Shown in pieces: positions 8,903-16,572 of a stretch of 22,467 bases of DNA. The stretch is taken from NCBI GenBank assembly GCA_002308755.1, contig DBVR01000027.1, forward strand, positions 3,470 through 25,936. Reading direction: 5' to 3'. Made by a program: the position numbers and the translations under genes. The stretch's first letter is position 1, and the number at the start of each line of letters is the position of its first letter. Source of the stretch: Christensenella sp. UBA1259 (GTDB lineage: Bacteria > Bacillota > Clostridia > Christensenellales > Borkfalkiaceae). The notes beneath the pieces are model-generated. The model was not told the origin of the DNA. It was given only the letters and a program-made list of their open reading frames with translations, and searched no databases.

Positions 8903-9513
8903 TATTTCTCATCCCCCTTGTCCGTAACGTTTTCCGCCTTTTCGGGCTTTTCCTTTGCGCGGGATAAAAGATAGATAAACACCCCTATTCCCCCGCCTAT
9001 CAGTATTATGAACACGGTGGAAAATTTCAGCGAGAAAAGCGCGAGTAAAAGGAGAGTTATAACGGTAAGTATCGTTAAAATCAACGTAAGGGGCGTTTTC
9101 TTGACGTTTTTCAACATCTTTATTCCCGCAGATATAATAAGAAACACCACCGCCGCCTGTATGCCGCGGAAGGCGTATCCCACGTATTCTATTTTGAGAA
9201 ACTCGTCGAAAAACAGAGAGATTGCGAAAATAATTATAAAAGAAGGCAACGCCACGCCCAGCGTTGCGAAAAGAGAACCGAAAAATTTATTGAGTTTGTA
9301 TCCTATGAAGGTGGCGGAGTTTACGGCGATAGGTCCGGGGGAAGATTCCGCTACGGCGATAATGTCCAGAAATTCTTCGTGCGTTATCCATTTTTTTCTT
9401 TCGACAAGTTCACGCTCTATTACGGCTATCATGGCGTAGCCGCCGCCGAAAGTTATTACGCCTATCTTGAAAAAAGTTATAAAAAGTATGAAAAGGTCTT
9501 TTAATTTTTTCAA
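8902..9513 (-). CDS. Chromate transporter family half protein (first of pair)
   Basis: This 203-residue protein is homologous to the next gene rather than to a distinct C-terminal half: it has its own FGGGY (22-26) and ESSPGPIAVNSATFIGY (about 56-72). It ends in a charged cytoplasmic tail rich in Lys and Glu. The start is a TTG at 9513 giving MKKLKDLF, supported by a GGAG site seven bases upstream. It lies 15 bp after the pseudouridine synthase, so both ChrA halves appear to be carried at the end of the ileS operon. The two halves are diverged paralogues, expected to form a heteromeric transporter in the cytoplasmic membrane. Confidence 0.88.
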   Translation of the reverse strand: MKKLKDLFILFITFFKIGVITFGGGYAMIAVIERELVERKKWITHEEFLDIIAVAESSPGPIAVNSATFIGYKLNKFFGSLFATLGVALPSFIIIFAISLFFDEFLKIEYVGYAFRGIQAAVVFLIISAGIKMLKNVKKTPLTLILTILTVITLLLLALFSLKFSTVFIILIGGGIGVFIYLLSRAKEKPEKAENVTDKGDEK

Positions 9514-9528
9514 ATCTTTTCTCCGAAA

Positions 9529-10239
9529 TCAATAGTTCGGCTTTACTATTCTCACGGCAAAATCCGTCGGGAACTCCGTCCACGGCACGATATCCTTGGG
9601 CGGTTCTACGCGGAATACCATCCTTTCTTTACTTACGGGGTGAGTAAAGGCAAGATAAAACGCCCAAAGCGCAAGATACCCTTTTTTCGCCTTTTCCCCG
9701 CCGTAACGCATATCTCCGTACACGGGACACCCTATAGCCTGCATCTGTACCCTTATCTGATGACTTCTGCCCGTATGCAGTCTTACTTCGGTAAACGCAA
9801 GCCCGTCTTTTTCGTCTATGACCTTATATTCGAGTTCCGCGAACTTCGCGCCTTCCGTCGTCGGGGCGCAGACGTAAACCGTGTTGTTTACGGCGTTCTT
9901 TTTCATATAGTGCGTAAGCGTCGCTTTCTTTTCCTTGGGGATTCCCGCAAGCACGGTAAGATATCTTTTCTCAAAATCCCCGCTCTTTAACTGTTCCGAA
10001 AGCCGTGCCGCCGCTTTACTCGACTTTGCGAACACCATCACCCCGCCCGTAGGTCTGTCAAGCCGATGAACGAGTCCTAAATACACGTTCCCCGTCTTAC
10101 CGTACTTTTCCTTTATGTACCGCTTTAAAATACTCAGCAGGTCGTCGTCTTTACTTTCGTCTTCACAGGTAGGAACGTTCTGCGGCTTTAACGCCACTAT
10201 TATATGATTGTCTTCGTAAAGAATAGTCGGTTCTTCCAT
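9529..10239 (-). CDS. RluA family RNA pseudouridine synthase
   Basis: The 236-residue protein belongs to the RluA group, which isomerises specific uridines in rRNA or tRNA to pseudouridine. The catalytic segment HRLDRPTGG (residues 58-66, with Asp61 as the expected nucleophile) and the downstream GRSHQIRVQM and CPVYGDMRYG segments are diagnostic. There is no N-terminal S4 domain, so it resembles the short RluA/RluC-like forms of Gram-positive bacteria; the target position cannot be told. An AAAGGA site sits seven bases before the ATG. It starts 3 bp after the methyltransferase gene, in an operon with ileS. Confidence 0.93.
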   Translation of the reverse strand: MEEPTILYEDNHIIVALKPQNVPTCEDESKDDDLLSILKRYIKEKYGKTGNVYLGLVHRLDRPTGGVMVFAKSSKAAARLSEQLKSGDFEKRYLTVLAGIPKEKKATLTHYMKKNAVNNTVYVCAPTTEGAKFAELEYKVIDEKDGLAFTEVRLHTGRSHQIRVQMQAIGCPVYGDMRYGGEKAKKGYLALWAFYLAFTHPVSKERMVFRVEPPKDIVPWTEFPTDFAVRIVKPNY

Positions 10240-10242
10240 AGT

Positions 10243-11118
10243 TTATTCCTTTATTTCGGTATCCGTCCAAAGTCCGCTGTTTCCGCAAGGCAGTATTATG
10301 CCGTCTTCCTGCGTTTTAAGTCCTACTTCGTAGGCGGTTACGAACCCGCCTTTCGCTTTTTTCACCGTCGCCGTAAGTATGTTTTTTATGACCTGCGGTT
10401 GAAGTCCCGTAGTGTAACTGTTTATAAGGAAAAACAGCGGCTTTTCCGAAAGCACTTTAAGACAGGTTTTAACGAGAGAAAACAGTTCGTCTTCCAATTT
10501 CCACGTTTCGCCGTTCGGTCCTCTGCCGTATGACGGCGGATCCATTATTATCGCGTCGTAGAATTTGCCGCGGCGAATCTCCCGTTCGACGAACTTTTTG
10601 CAATCGTCGACGATAAACCGCACTTTCGGTTCTTTAACGCCGCTTAACATCACGTTTTCCTTGGCTCTTTCCACCATCGCCTTGGCGGAATCGACGTGGC
10701 ACACTCTTGCGCCCTCTTTTAAACAGGCGCAGGTCGCCCCGCCGGTGTACGCGAAAAGATTGAGAACGTTTATTTCCCGATCGGCGTTTTTTATAAGGTC
10801 GCGCATGATATCCCAGTTGACCGCCTGTTCGGGGAAAAGCCCCGTGTGCTTAAAGCCCATGGGCTTTACTTTGAATTTAAGGTCTTTATACGATACCGTC
10901 CACTCGTCGGGAAACGCCGACTTCTTTATCCATTTTCCGCCGCCCGTTTCGCTCCTTATATACTTGGCGGAAAGTCCTTTATAACCGTCTAAATCCGCCG
11001 CGCAGTCCCAGATAACCTGAGGATCGGGGCGAAGCAACGTTACGCTTCCCCAACGCTCTAATTTATAGCCGTTGCCCGTGGCGATAACGGTATAGTCCTG
11101 CCACTCCGCGGCTTTCAT
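10243..11118 (-). CDS. RlmI/RlmK-like class I SAM-dependent rRNA methyltransferase
   Basis: This 291-residue protein has a Rossmann methyltransferase core. The SAM-binding motif I is LNLFAYTGGAT (about residues 119-129), an acidic HVDSAKAMVERAKEN follows, and the catalytic DPPSYGRGP lies at 193-201. This places it with the COG1092 group that includes the 23S rRNA m5C methyltransferase RlmI. It lacks the N-terminal PUA domain of E. coli RlmI and has instead about 110 residues of its own, so the exact target is unknown. It overlaps the ileS stop as ATGA and is 3 bp before the RluA gene, suggesting coupled expression with translation-related functions. Confidence 0.88.
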   Translation of the reverse strand: MKAAEWQDYTVIATGNGYKLERWGSVTLLRPDPQVIWDCAADLDGYKGLSAKYIRSETGGGKWIKKSAFPDEWTVSYKDLKFKVKPMGFKHTGLFPEQAVNWDIMRDLIKNADREINVLNLFAYTGGATCACLKEGARVCHVDSAKAMVERAKENVMLSGVKEPKVRFIVDDCKKFVEREIRRGKFYDAIIMDPPSYGRGPNGETWKLEDELFSLVKTCLKVLSEKPLFFLINSYTTGLQPQVIKNILTATVKKAKGGFVTAYEVGLKTQEDGIILPCGNSGLWTDTEIKE

Positions 11119-14100
11119 TTCTCTGCCTTTACGACGGTAATGCGGCAGGTCGCGCCGTTTACGTCTATATCTTTGGTATAACCTTCCGCCGAACCTTCCG
11201 TCACGGAGTCGGCAAGCACTACGCCCTTAAACGTCTTGCCGTTTACGGCGTCTTTTACCGTCTTATCTTCCGCAACGTAATACACCTTTATCCTGTCGAT
11301 AACGTCGAATCCCGCTTCCTTACGCATGGTTTGTACTTTCGAAATAAGTTCCCTTTCCACGCCTTCGGCGTAAAGTTCGGGCGTAACGGTGGTATCCATT
11401 ACCACGGTAAGTCCCCTGTCGCTCGCCGAAACGTACCCTTCTTCGCTTTCGCTCTCGATAAGCAGGTCGTCGGCGGAAAACTCGAACACGTCCCCGTCCA
11501 ATTCTGTTTTATAAATTTCGCCGCGCTTTACCGTCGATACGACGGCGTTTGCGTCGCACTCCGATAAAAACGCCTTTATCTTGCCGAGTTTAGCGCCGAA
11601 CTTCGGCCCTAACGTCTTTAACTGCGGTTTTATTCTGTAACGGACGAATCTCGACGCGTCGGTCAACAGTTCGATATCCTTTACGTTGAGTTCGTCTTTC
11701 GCTATGCTTAAAAGTTCGTCCGACAAGGCGACTTTCCTTTCGCTGCAAACGAACACCTTTGAAAGCGGTTGACGGTTCTTTACGTTGGAAGAGTTTCTGC
11801 AAGCCCTGCCCAAAACCACTATGTCGAGTACGTTTTTCATACCTTCTTCCAAGGTCTTGTCTATAAACGTTTCGTCCGCCGTCGGGAAATCGCAGAGATG
11901 TACCGATATCGGTTGATCTTTGAAAAATTGCGGGACGAGATTACGGTATATGCTTTCCGCCATGAACGGGGTGAACGGCGCGGAAAGTTTCGCTACCGCG
12001 GTAAGCACCGTATACAACGTGGTATACGCCGCTATCTTGTCTTCCGTCATATCGTGTCCCCAGTATCTTTCCCTGCCGCGACGCACGTACCAGTTGGAAA
12101 GATCGTCGGTAAACTCCGAAAGCGCGCGCGCCGAACCGAATATATCGTACGACGCCAAGCCTTCGTCTATCGTCTTTATAAGGGTATTCAGTTTAGACAG
12201 CACCCACTTGTCCATAAGCGAAAGTTTACAGTCTTTAAGATCGTACTTCGACGGGTCGAACTTGTCTATCTCGGCGTAAAGCACGAAAAACGCGTAGGTA
12301 TTCCACAGCGTGCCCATAAACTTTCTCTGCGCTTCCGAAACCGCTTCTTCGTAAAATCTCGACGGCAGCCAAGGCGCGGAACCGGTATAGAAATACCACC
12401 TTACGGCGTCCGCTCCCTGTTTGTCGAGAACCGACCACGGATCTACCACGTTGCCTTTGTGCTTGCTCATCTTTATTCCGTTCTTGTCGTTGACGTGCCC
12501 CAAAACTATGCAGTTTTTAAATGGCGCTTTGTCGAAAAGCAAGGTTGATATCGCAAGCAAGGTATAAAACCAACCCCTCGTCTGGTCTATCGCTTCCGAT
12601 ATAAAGTCCGCCGGGAAATGGCTCTCGAAAAGTTCTTTGTTTTCAAAAGGATAATGGAACTGCGCAAACGGCATGGACCCCGAATCGAACCAGCAGTCGA
12701 TAACTTCCTTTTCTCTTGCGAAAGTGCCGCCGCACTCGCACTCGAAGGTGCAGTCGTCTATATAAGGTCTGTGAAGTTCTATATCCCCTTCTATGTGGCA
12801 AAGGTCTTTCAGTTCCTTTTTACTGCCTATAACGTGTATTTTGCCGCACTTGTTGCATACCCACACTGGTAGCGGGGTTCCCCAGTAACGTTCGCGGGAC
12901 AGTCCCCAGTCTATTACGTTTTCAAGGAAATTCCCCATCCTGCCCTTCTTTATGGTGTCGGGCATCCAGTTTACCGAGTCGTTCGCGGCAAGAAGTCTGT
13001 CCCTTACTGCCGTCATCTTGATAAACCAACTTTCGCGGGGGTAATAAAGGAGTGGCGTGTCGCAACGCCAGCAGAAAGGATAACTGTGAGTAAATTCCAT
13101 GGTCTTAAAGAGAAGTTTCCTTTCCTTCAAGTCCTTTATTATGAGTTTGTCGGCGTCTTTTACGAATATTCCCGCAAACTTGCCGCAACGCCCGTCCAAG
13201 TGCCCTTGCGCGTCCACGAGTTTTACGCTCGGAAGGTCGTATCTGTCGCCGACGACGTGGTCGTCTTCGCCGAAAGCGGGCGCGATATGAACTATACCCG
13301 TGCCGTCTTCCATAGTAACGTAGTCGGCGCAGGTAAGATAGTAGGCTTTCTTTCCCTTTGCCTTTATATCTTCCGCCGCAAAGTCGAACAGCGGCTCGTA
13401 CTCTTCGTATTCGTAGTCTTTACCCGCTTTTTCGGATAACGTTTCGTAATTCTCGAAATATCTTTCCACAAGCGCTTTTGCGAGAATATAACGCGTGCCG
13501 TCTTCCGCTTTTATCTCGGAATATATCTCCGCGGGATTCATACACAAAGCGACGTTGCTGGGCAACGTCCAGGGCGTGGTCGTCCAGGCGAGAAAATAGG
13601 TGTTTTCTCTGTTTTTCGCCCTAAACGCCACGAAAACCGACGTTTCTTTGACGTCTTTATACCCTTGCGCTACTTCGTGCGAAGAAAGTGCGGTCCCGCA
13701 TCTCGGACAGTACGGAACTATCTTATACCCCTTGTATAAAAGCCCCTTTTCGGCTATCGTCTTTATAGCCCACCACACCGATTCGATATACTTGTCGTCG
13801 TAGGTGATATATGGGTTTTCCATATCCGCCCAGTACCCTACGCGGTCGCTCATCTTCTGCCACTCGGAAGTGTATTTCCAGACGCTTTCCTTACACTTTT
13901 TTATGAAAGGTTCTATACCGTATTTTTCTATTTCGGGTTTGCCGTCTATACCGAGAAGTTTTTCCACTTCCAACTCCACGGGAAGTCCGTGCGTATCCCA
14001 GCCCGCCTTTCTTAAACAGTGTTCGCCTTTCATAACGCGGTAACGCGGTATGATATCCTTTATTACTCGCGTAAGTATATGCCCTATGTGCGGCTTTCCG

Positions 14101-14252
14101 TTTGCCGTGGGCGGTCCGTCGTAAAAGGTAAATTCACGACTCCCCGCGTTTCTCTCTTCGTTCAGGCGGAAAATATCGTTTTCCTTCCAGAATTCGAGCA
14201 CTTCTTTTTCTCTGTCCAAAAAATTCAAAGACGAGTCCACTTTCTTATACAT
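11115..14252 (-). CDS. ileS: Isoleucyl-tRNA synthetase
   Basis: IleRS charges tRNA-Ile with isoleucine in the cytoplasm. The 1045-residue protein has the HIGH motif (residues 55-58 in PHIGHI), GWDTHGLPVE, the editing-domain region, and the KMSKH loop (594-598). Two cysteine pairs are visible in the catalytic half (YCPRCGTALSSHE and VWVCNKCG with ECECGG). It has a long C-terminal extension and no terminal zinc finger. Length and motif style fit the longer, eukaryote-like IleRS type common in Clostridia, a class often poorly inhibited by mupirocin; that property is inference. A GGAG site lies about seven bases upstream of the ATG. The leader is too short for a T-box. It is first in an operon with two RNA-modifying enzymes and two ChrA halves. 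Confidence 0.97.
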   Translation of the reverse strand: MYKKVDSSLNFLDREKEVLEFWKENDIFRLNEERNAGSREFTFYDGPPTANGKPHIGHILTRVIKDIIPRYRVMKGEHCLRKAGWDTHGLPVELEVEKLLGIDGKPEIEKYGIEPFIKKCKESVWKYTSEWQKMSDRVGYWADMENPYITYDDKYIESVWWAIKTIAEKGLLYKGYKIVPYCPRCGTALSSHEVAQGYKDVKETSVFVAFRAKNRENTYFLAWTTTPWTLPSNVALCMNPAEIYSEIKAEDGTRYILAKALVERYFENYETLSEKAGKDYEYEEYEPLFDFAAEDIKAKGKKAYYLTCADYVTMEDGTGIVHIAPAFGEDDHVVGDRYDLPSVKLVDAQGHLDGRCGKFAGIFVKDADKLIIKDLKERKLLFKTMEFTHSYPFCWRCDTPLLYYPRESWFIKMTAVRDRLLAANDSVNWMPDTIKKGRMGNFLENVIDWGLSRERYWGTPLPVWVCNKCGKIHVIGSKKELKDLCHIEGDIELHRPYIDDCTFECECGGTFAREKEVIDCWFDSGSMPFAQFHYPFENKELFESHFPADFISEAIDQTRGWFYTLLAISTLLFDKAPFKNCIVLGHVNDKNGIKMSKHKGNVVDPWSVLDKQGADAVRWYFYTGSAPWLPSRFYEEAVSEAQRKFMGTLWNTYAFFVLYAEIDKFDPSKYDLKDCKLSLMDKWVLSKLNTLIKTIDEGLASYDIFGSARALSEFTDDLSNWYVRRGRERYWGHDMTEDKIAAYTTLYTVLTAVAKLSAPFTPFMAESIYRNLVPQFFKDQPISVHLCDFPTADETFIDKTLEEGMKNVLDIVVLGRACRNSSNVKNRQPLSKVFVCSERKVALSDELLSIAKDELNVKDIELLTDASRFVRYRIKPQLKTLGPKFGAKLGKIKAFLSECDANAVVSTVKRGEIYKTELDGDVFEFSADDLLIESESEEGYVSASDRGLTVVMDTTVTPELYAEGVERELISKVQTMRKEAGFDVIDRIKVYYVAEDKTVKDAVNGKTFKGVVLADSVTEGSAEGYTKDIDVNGATCRITVVKAEK

Positions 14253-14294
14253 AAATCGCTCCGAAACATTGTAAGTTTATAGTATATCTATAAT

Positions 14295-14323
14295 AGTATA
14301 AAGTTATTTGTCGTTTTTGTAAA
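14295..14323 (-). promoter_or_regulatory. Promoter of the ileS operon
   Basis: Reading leftward, TTTACA (14323-14318), a 17-nt spacer and TATACT (14300-14295) resemble a sigma-A promoter. The predicted start near 14288 gives a leader of about 35 nt. Confidence 0.65.
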
Positions 14324-14362
14324 GTTAATTTTCGCAAAATGCGTTTTTTTCATTAAAAAAAC

Positions 14363-14391
14363 TTGCGGGATTTTGAGTTTTGCTGTAAAAT
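14363..14391 (+). promoter_or_regulatory. Promoter of the SRP RNA gene
   Basis: TTGCGG (14363-14368), a 17-nt spacer and TAAAAT (14386-14391) place the transcription start near 14398, exactly where the closing helix of the SRP RNA begins. Confidence 0.7.
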
Positions 14392-14397
14392 GTACTT

Positions 14398-14663
14398 ACC
14401 GTGCTATGTGGGGAGTTAGCGATGCCCTGTTATCCGCAATTCGCTTAGCGGAGCAGAAAGCTTATTGAGGCGTGTCTCGTGGAAGGCCGCATCCGATAAG
14501 GGGCGTTGATATCAAGGTCTTGTGCAACGCGTTCCCGCAAACCGTGTCAGGGCAGGAATGCAGCAGCACTAAACGGATCGATGCGTGTGCCATAAGGGTG
14601 CTTTGAAGTAGTTACCTGTCGGATTACCGCTTCGGCGGAATACGTCGATTTAAGATGCACGGT
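14398..14663 (+). ncRNA. ffs: Signal recognition particle RNA, long bacterial form
   Basis: The RNA of the signal recognition particle binds Ffh and targets nascent membrane proteins. The S-domain tip is clear: GTCAGG (14546-14551), a GCA/TGC stem closing a GGAA tetraloop (14555-14558), then AGCAGC (14562-14567), the conserved Ffh-binding loop. The 5' end ACCGTGC (14398-14404) pairs with GCACGGT (14657-14663), closing the molecule. At about 266 nt it is the Bacillus/Clostridium form with an Alu domain, much longer than the 4.5S RNA of Proteobacteria. Exact ends are inferred from the closing helix and the promoter. Confidence 0.92.
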
Positions 14664-14676
14664 TTTTTAAAAACCC

Positions 14677-14704
14677 CCGCCCGCAAGTTCTTGCGGGCGG
14701 TTTT
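14677..14704 (+). terminator. Terminator of the SRP RNA gene
   Basis: An 11-bp perfect stem, CCGCCCGCAAG (14677-14687) with CTTGCGGGCGG (14690-14700), has a two-base loop and is followed by TTTT. Confidence 0.88.
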
Positions 14705-14786
14705 ATTGCGGAAAACCGCCTTTCCCACGCTAATAGTTAAGATTTTATTCGCACTTAAAAAAATTCGGTTTTTGCCCGAAATTGTA

Positions 14787-14815
14787 TTGACAAAGAAATA
14801 ATAATTTTATATAAT
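14787..14815 (+). promoter_or_regulatory. Consensus promoter of tRNA-Thr
   Basis: A perfect -35 TTGACA (14787-14792), 17-nt spacer and perfect -10 TATAAT (14810-14815) lie 20 nt before the tRNA. Confidence 0.9.
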
Positions 14816-14835
14816 AGAAAAGCGTTTTGAAAATC

Positions 14836-14911
14836 GCTGCTATGGCTCAGTAGGTAGAGCACATCCTTGGTAAGGATGAGGTCACCGGTTCAAATCCGGT
14901 TAGCAGCTCCA
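14836..14911 (+). tRNA. tRNA-Thr (anticodon GGT)
   Basis: A full 76-nt cloverleaf can be drawn. The acceptor stem is GCTGCTA with TAGCAGC, the D arm GCTCAGTAGGTAGAGC, and the anticodon stem CATCC/GGATG around loop TTGGTAA (anticodon GGT). The T arm is ACCGG TTCAAAT CCGGT. The discriminator is T and the CCA end is encoded. It reads ACC and ACT threonine codons. It sits between the SRP RNA and a low-GC accessory gene. Confidence 0.96.
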
Positions 14912-14918
14912 GATCGGT

Positions 14919-14952
14919 TAGTCATTTCGTCTGTTGGCGAAATGACTATTTT
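14919..14952 (+). terminator. Terminator of tRNA-Thr
   Basis: An 11-bp stem, TAGTCATTTCG (14919-14929) with CGAAATGACTA (14938-14948), has an 8-nt loop and is followed by TTTT. It begins 7 bases after the tRNA CCA end. Confidence 0.75.
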
Positions 14953-14982
14953 AAAAAATCATACTGAAGGATGAAAAGGGGT

Positions 14983-15279
14983 ATGACTATTTATCGACAC
15001 GCGAGATTTCATGGTAAAGTACAAAAAATACTTGATGCACAATCTCAGCTAAACCGTAAACTAGTATCAGTTGTTATGAGTGACATGATGACTAGGTATG
15101 ATATGTTTTTTGAGGATAGCATCAAAAAATATACTTATATTCATGAACACACAAGGTTTGGTGAAAAAGTTGTAAAAATTATTGATCGATATGAACAAGA
15201 TGGTTATAAATTAGTTTTTCATGTTATGGGCGATTTAGCAACTAGACATGAACTGTTTTTTGAAAAAGAAGTACAATGA
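14983..15279 (+). CDS. Small protein of two tandem 50-residue repeats, possibly DUF4177-like
   Basis: Not securely recognised. The 98-residue product is an internal duplication: residues 4-46 and 54-96 align without gaps at an exact 50-residue offset, with 20 identities in 43 positions. Shared positions include RF, KV-KI-D, KLV, VM-D, TR and FFE. Each unit looks like one helix then two strands (for example DRYEQDGYKLVFHVMG, then TRHELFFEK), which resembles the small DUF4177 fold; that is a guess from pattern. There is no signal peptide or membrane segment, so it is probably cytoplasmic. GC is about 31% by hand count, well below neighbouring genes, and it lies just after a tRNA, suggesting acquisition. 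An in-frame ATG at 14971 would add four residues. AAGGA (14967-14971) fits the 14983 start better, though 11 nt away. Confidence 0.6.
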   Translation: MTIYRHARFHGKVQKILDAQSQLNRKLVSVVMSDMMTRYDMFFEDSIKKYTYIHEHTRFGEKVVKIIDRYEQDGYKLVFHVMGDLATRHELFFEKEVQ

Positions 15280-15407
15280 ATTTTTTGTTTAATCATTACA
15301 TAGCATAAATGTGTTTGCTAAAATGCTTAGCTGTTTTTTGCGAAATTTTTATTGAGATACATGTTTAAAAAACATATTTTAACAGACCGACACAACTTAA
15401 AAACATG
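15280..15407. other. AT-rich intergenic stretch after the small repeat protein
   Basis: No coding frame is supported here. It holds a weak possible terminator: AGCAT (15303-15307) can pair with ATGCT, followed a few bases later by six T's. There is also a short ATGTTT/AAACAT hairpin near 15361-15375. Nothing else is recognisable. Confidence 0.4.
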
Positions 15408-15437
15408 GGATTGATACAGTCGGTTCAATCCTTTTTT
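15408..15437 (+). terminator. Rho-independent terminator upstream of the lipoprotein gene
   Basis: GGATTGA (15408-15414) pairs perfectly with TCAATCC (15425-15431) over a 10-nt loop, and six T's follow (15432-15437). It separates the small repeat gene from the lipoprotein gene, 41 nt before the latter's ATG. It could also act as an attenuator if transcription of the lipoprotein gene starts upstream. Confidence 0.7.
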
Positions 15438-15478
15438 CATTCAATCATGTTCGTTATAACCGTTTTCGGGGTGTTTTT

Positions 15479-16495
15479 ATGAAAAAACTTGTGAAATTAA
15501 TCTTTATTCCTCTAATGGCAATCGGTCTTGCCGGTTGTGATTTTCTCGGCGGTATCGCCGGCGGCGACACCGATACGATTCATAAAAAATCATACGAACC
15601 GATTACCGGTAAGTTCGTTTTATATGACGCCACCGATAAAAGATTAGAGAATCCCGACGCCTATTTCGAATTTGACGGCAGTCAAGGTAACTTTTCTATG
15701 AAATATTATGAAAACGGTGAACTTAAAAGAGAAGGTCAATTTAACCGTGTGGTTACCCGTGAAGACTATATCGGAAAAATTAAAGATAATCTGCATTTCA
15801 ACGTAAAGATCGGAAATAAGACCGAACATATCGGCACTTACACCGAATCTTTGGATCCGATCGATCAATTCAGAATTATCGAAGAATATACCGGTTCGGA
15901 TACGAAGTATTATTATTCCGAACTCCCCTACGTCGTCGGTACGTACGTAAGAGAAGGGAAAGAATATAAAGAAGAAGCCAAAACTACCGCGGATACCGAT
16001 TATTCGGTTCCGACAGTTGAAAATTTCACTTGTTTGCTCAACGGAAAATACGCGTTGGATGAAGATACTTATTTCTATTTTGTCTTTCCGTATAAAAATG
16101 ATTATTACGCTAAGGCGTATTATCAATATTTTTCTCCTGCCTTGGAAAAACCGCTCGAAGGTTTTGCCGCCGGCAGAACATATACGAATATCGGCGATGA
16201 TACCAAAATGATATTCACGTATTCCCGCCAAGTATCAATGTATAAAGCCGGTGGCAGCACCGACGAAGGCGGAACGTATTTCGGCTATTATTCCGTCGAT
16301 AGTAACGACCGTCTGGTAGAACATTGGGGAACCGTAGATTACGCGGACGAAAGTCTTAATGCCTTTACGTTTGAACACTTATCGAGAACCTGGACGGATG
16401 CGGAAATGGACGAATGGACCAAGAATATCGATTATAAACTTCCCGATCCGATCTATTACGAATATATCGGCGGAACTTATTCCAAAGTTCAATAA
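15479..16495 (+). CDS. Predicted lipoprotein of unknown function
   Basis: The 338-residue product starts with a lipoprotein signal peptide: charged MKK, a hydrophobic core, and lipobox LAGC (residues 17-20), predicting lipid attachment at Cys20 and location on the outer face of the membrane. The mature part is rich in Tyr, Asp, Glu and Thr with alternating hydrophobic residues, suggesting mostly beta structure. Two segments look loosely alike: ITGKFVLYDA with its acidic beta stretch (about 42-90) and LNGKYALDED (about 187-235). No enzymatic motif is seen and I do not recognise a family. A GGGGTG site (15468-15473) precedes the ATG. Asp codons are more often GAT than in neighbouring genes. It is a single gene bracketed by terminators. 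Confidence 0.82.
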   Translation: MKKLVKLIFIPLMAIGLAGCDFLGGIAGGDTDTIHKKSYEPITGKFVLYDATDKRLENPDAYFEFDGSQGNFSMKYYENGELKREGQFNRVVTREDYIGKIKDNLHFNVKIGNKTEHIGTYTESLDPIDQFRIIEEYTGSDTKYYYSELPYVVGTYVREGKEYKEEAKTTADTDYSVPTVENFTCLLNGKYALDEDTYFYFVFPYKNDYYAKAYYQYFSPALEKPLEGFAAGRTYTNIGDDTKMIFTYSRQVSMYKAGGSTDEGGTYFGYYSVDSNDRLVEHWGTVDYADESLNAFTFEHLSRTWTDAEMDEWTKNIDYKLPDPIYYEYIGGTYSKVQ

Positions 16496-16507
16496 GAAAG
16501 TCTATTA

Positions 16508-16535
16508 TATCGGTGCTGCACCAAAATCACCGATA
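16508..16535. repeat. Inverted repeat downstream of the lipoprotein gene
   Basis: TATCGGTG (16508-16515) and CACCGATA (16528-16535) are perfect 8-bp arms over a 12-nt loop. An inner alternative palindrome GGTGC-T-GCACC overlaps it. No T-tract follows, so it is not a standard terminator; it may stabilise the mRNA 3' end or be a protein or recombination site. Confidence 0.5.
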
Positions 16536-16572
16536 CCGCATTGTATCAAAACCGTACGTTTAAACCATTACT

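Noticed and set aside
11769..12548. A 259-codon open frame on the plus strand.
   Set aside because: It lies wholly inside ileS on the opposite strand, is rich in Arg, Val and Tyr as expected from reading biased codons backwards, and has no promoter or family signature.
15415..15431. Stretch resembling a tRNA T-arm (CGGTTCAATCC) that could be a duplicated tRNA end marking an island border.
   Set aside because: It lacks one base of the T-loop, no acceptor or CCA end follows, and the bases are fully explained as one arm of a terminator hairpin.
15644..16231. A 195-codon open frame antisense to the lipoprotein gene.
   Set aside because: Its Ile/Phe/Arg-rich content looks like an artefact, while the opposite strand has a signal peptide, lipobox and binding site.
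16508..16524. Sequence TATCGGTGCTGCACCA, loosely like the tRNA-Thr 3' end, as a possible attachment site.
   Set aside because: The match needs several gaps and mismatches, no T-arm precedes it, and the bases belong to a palindrome.
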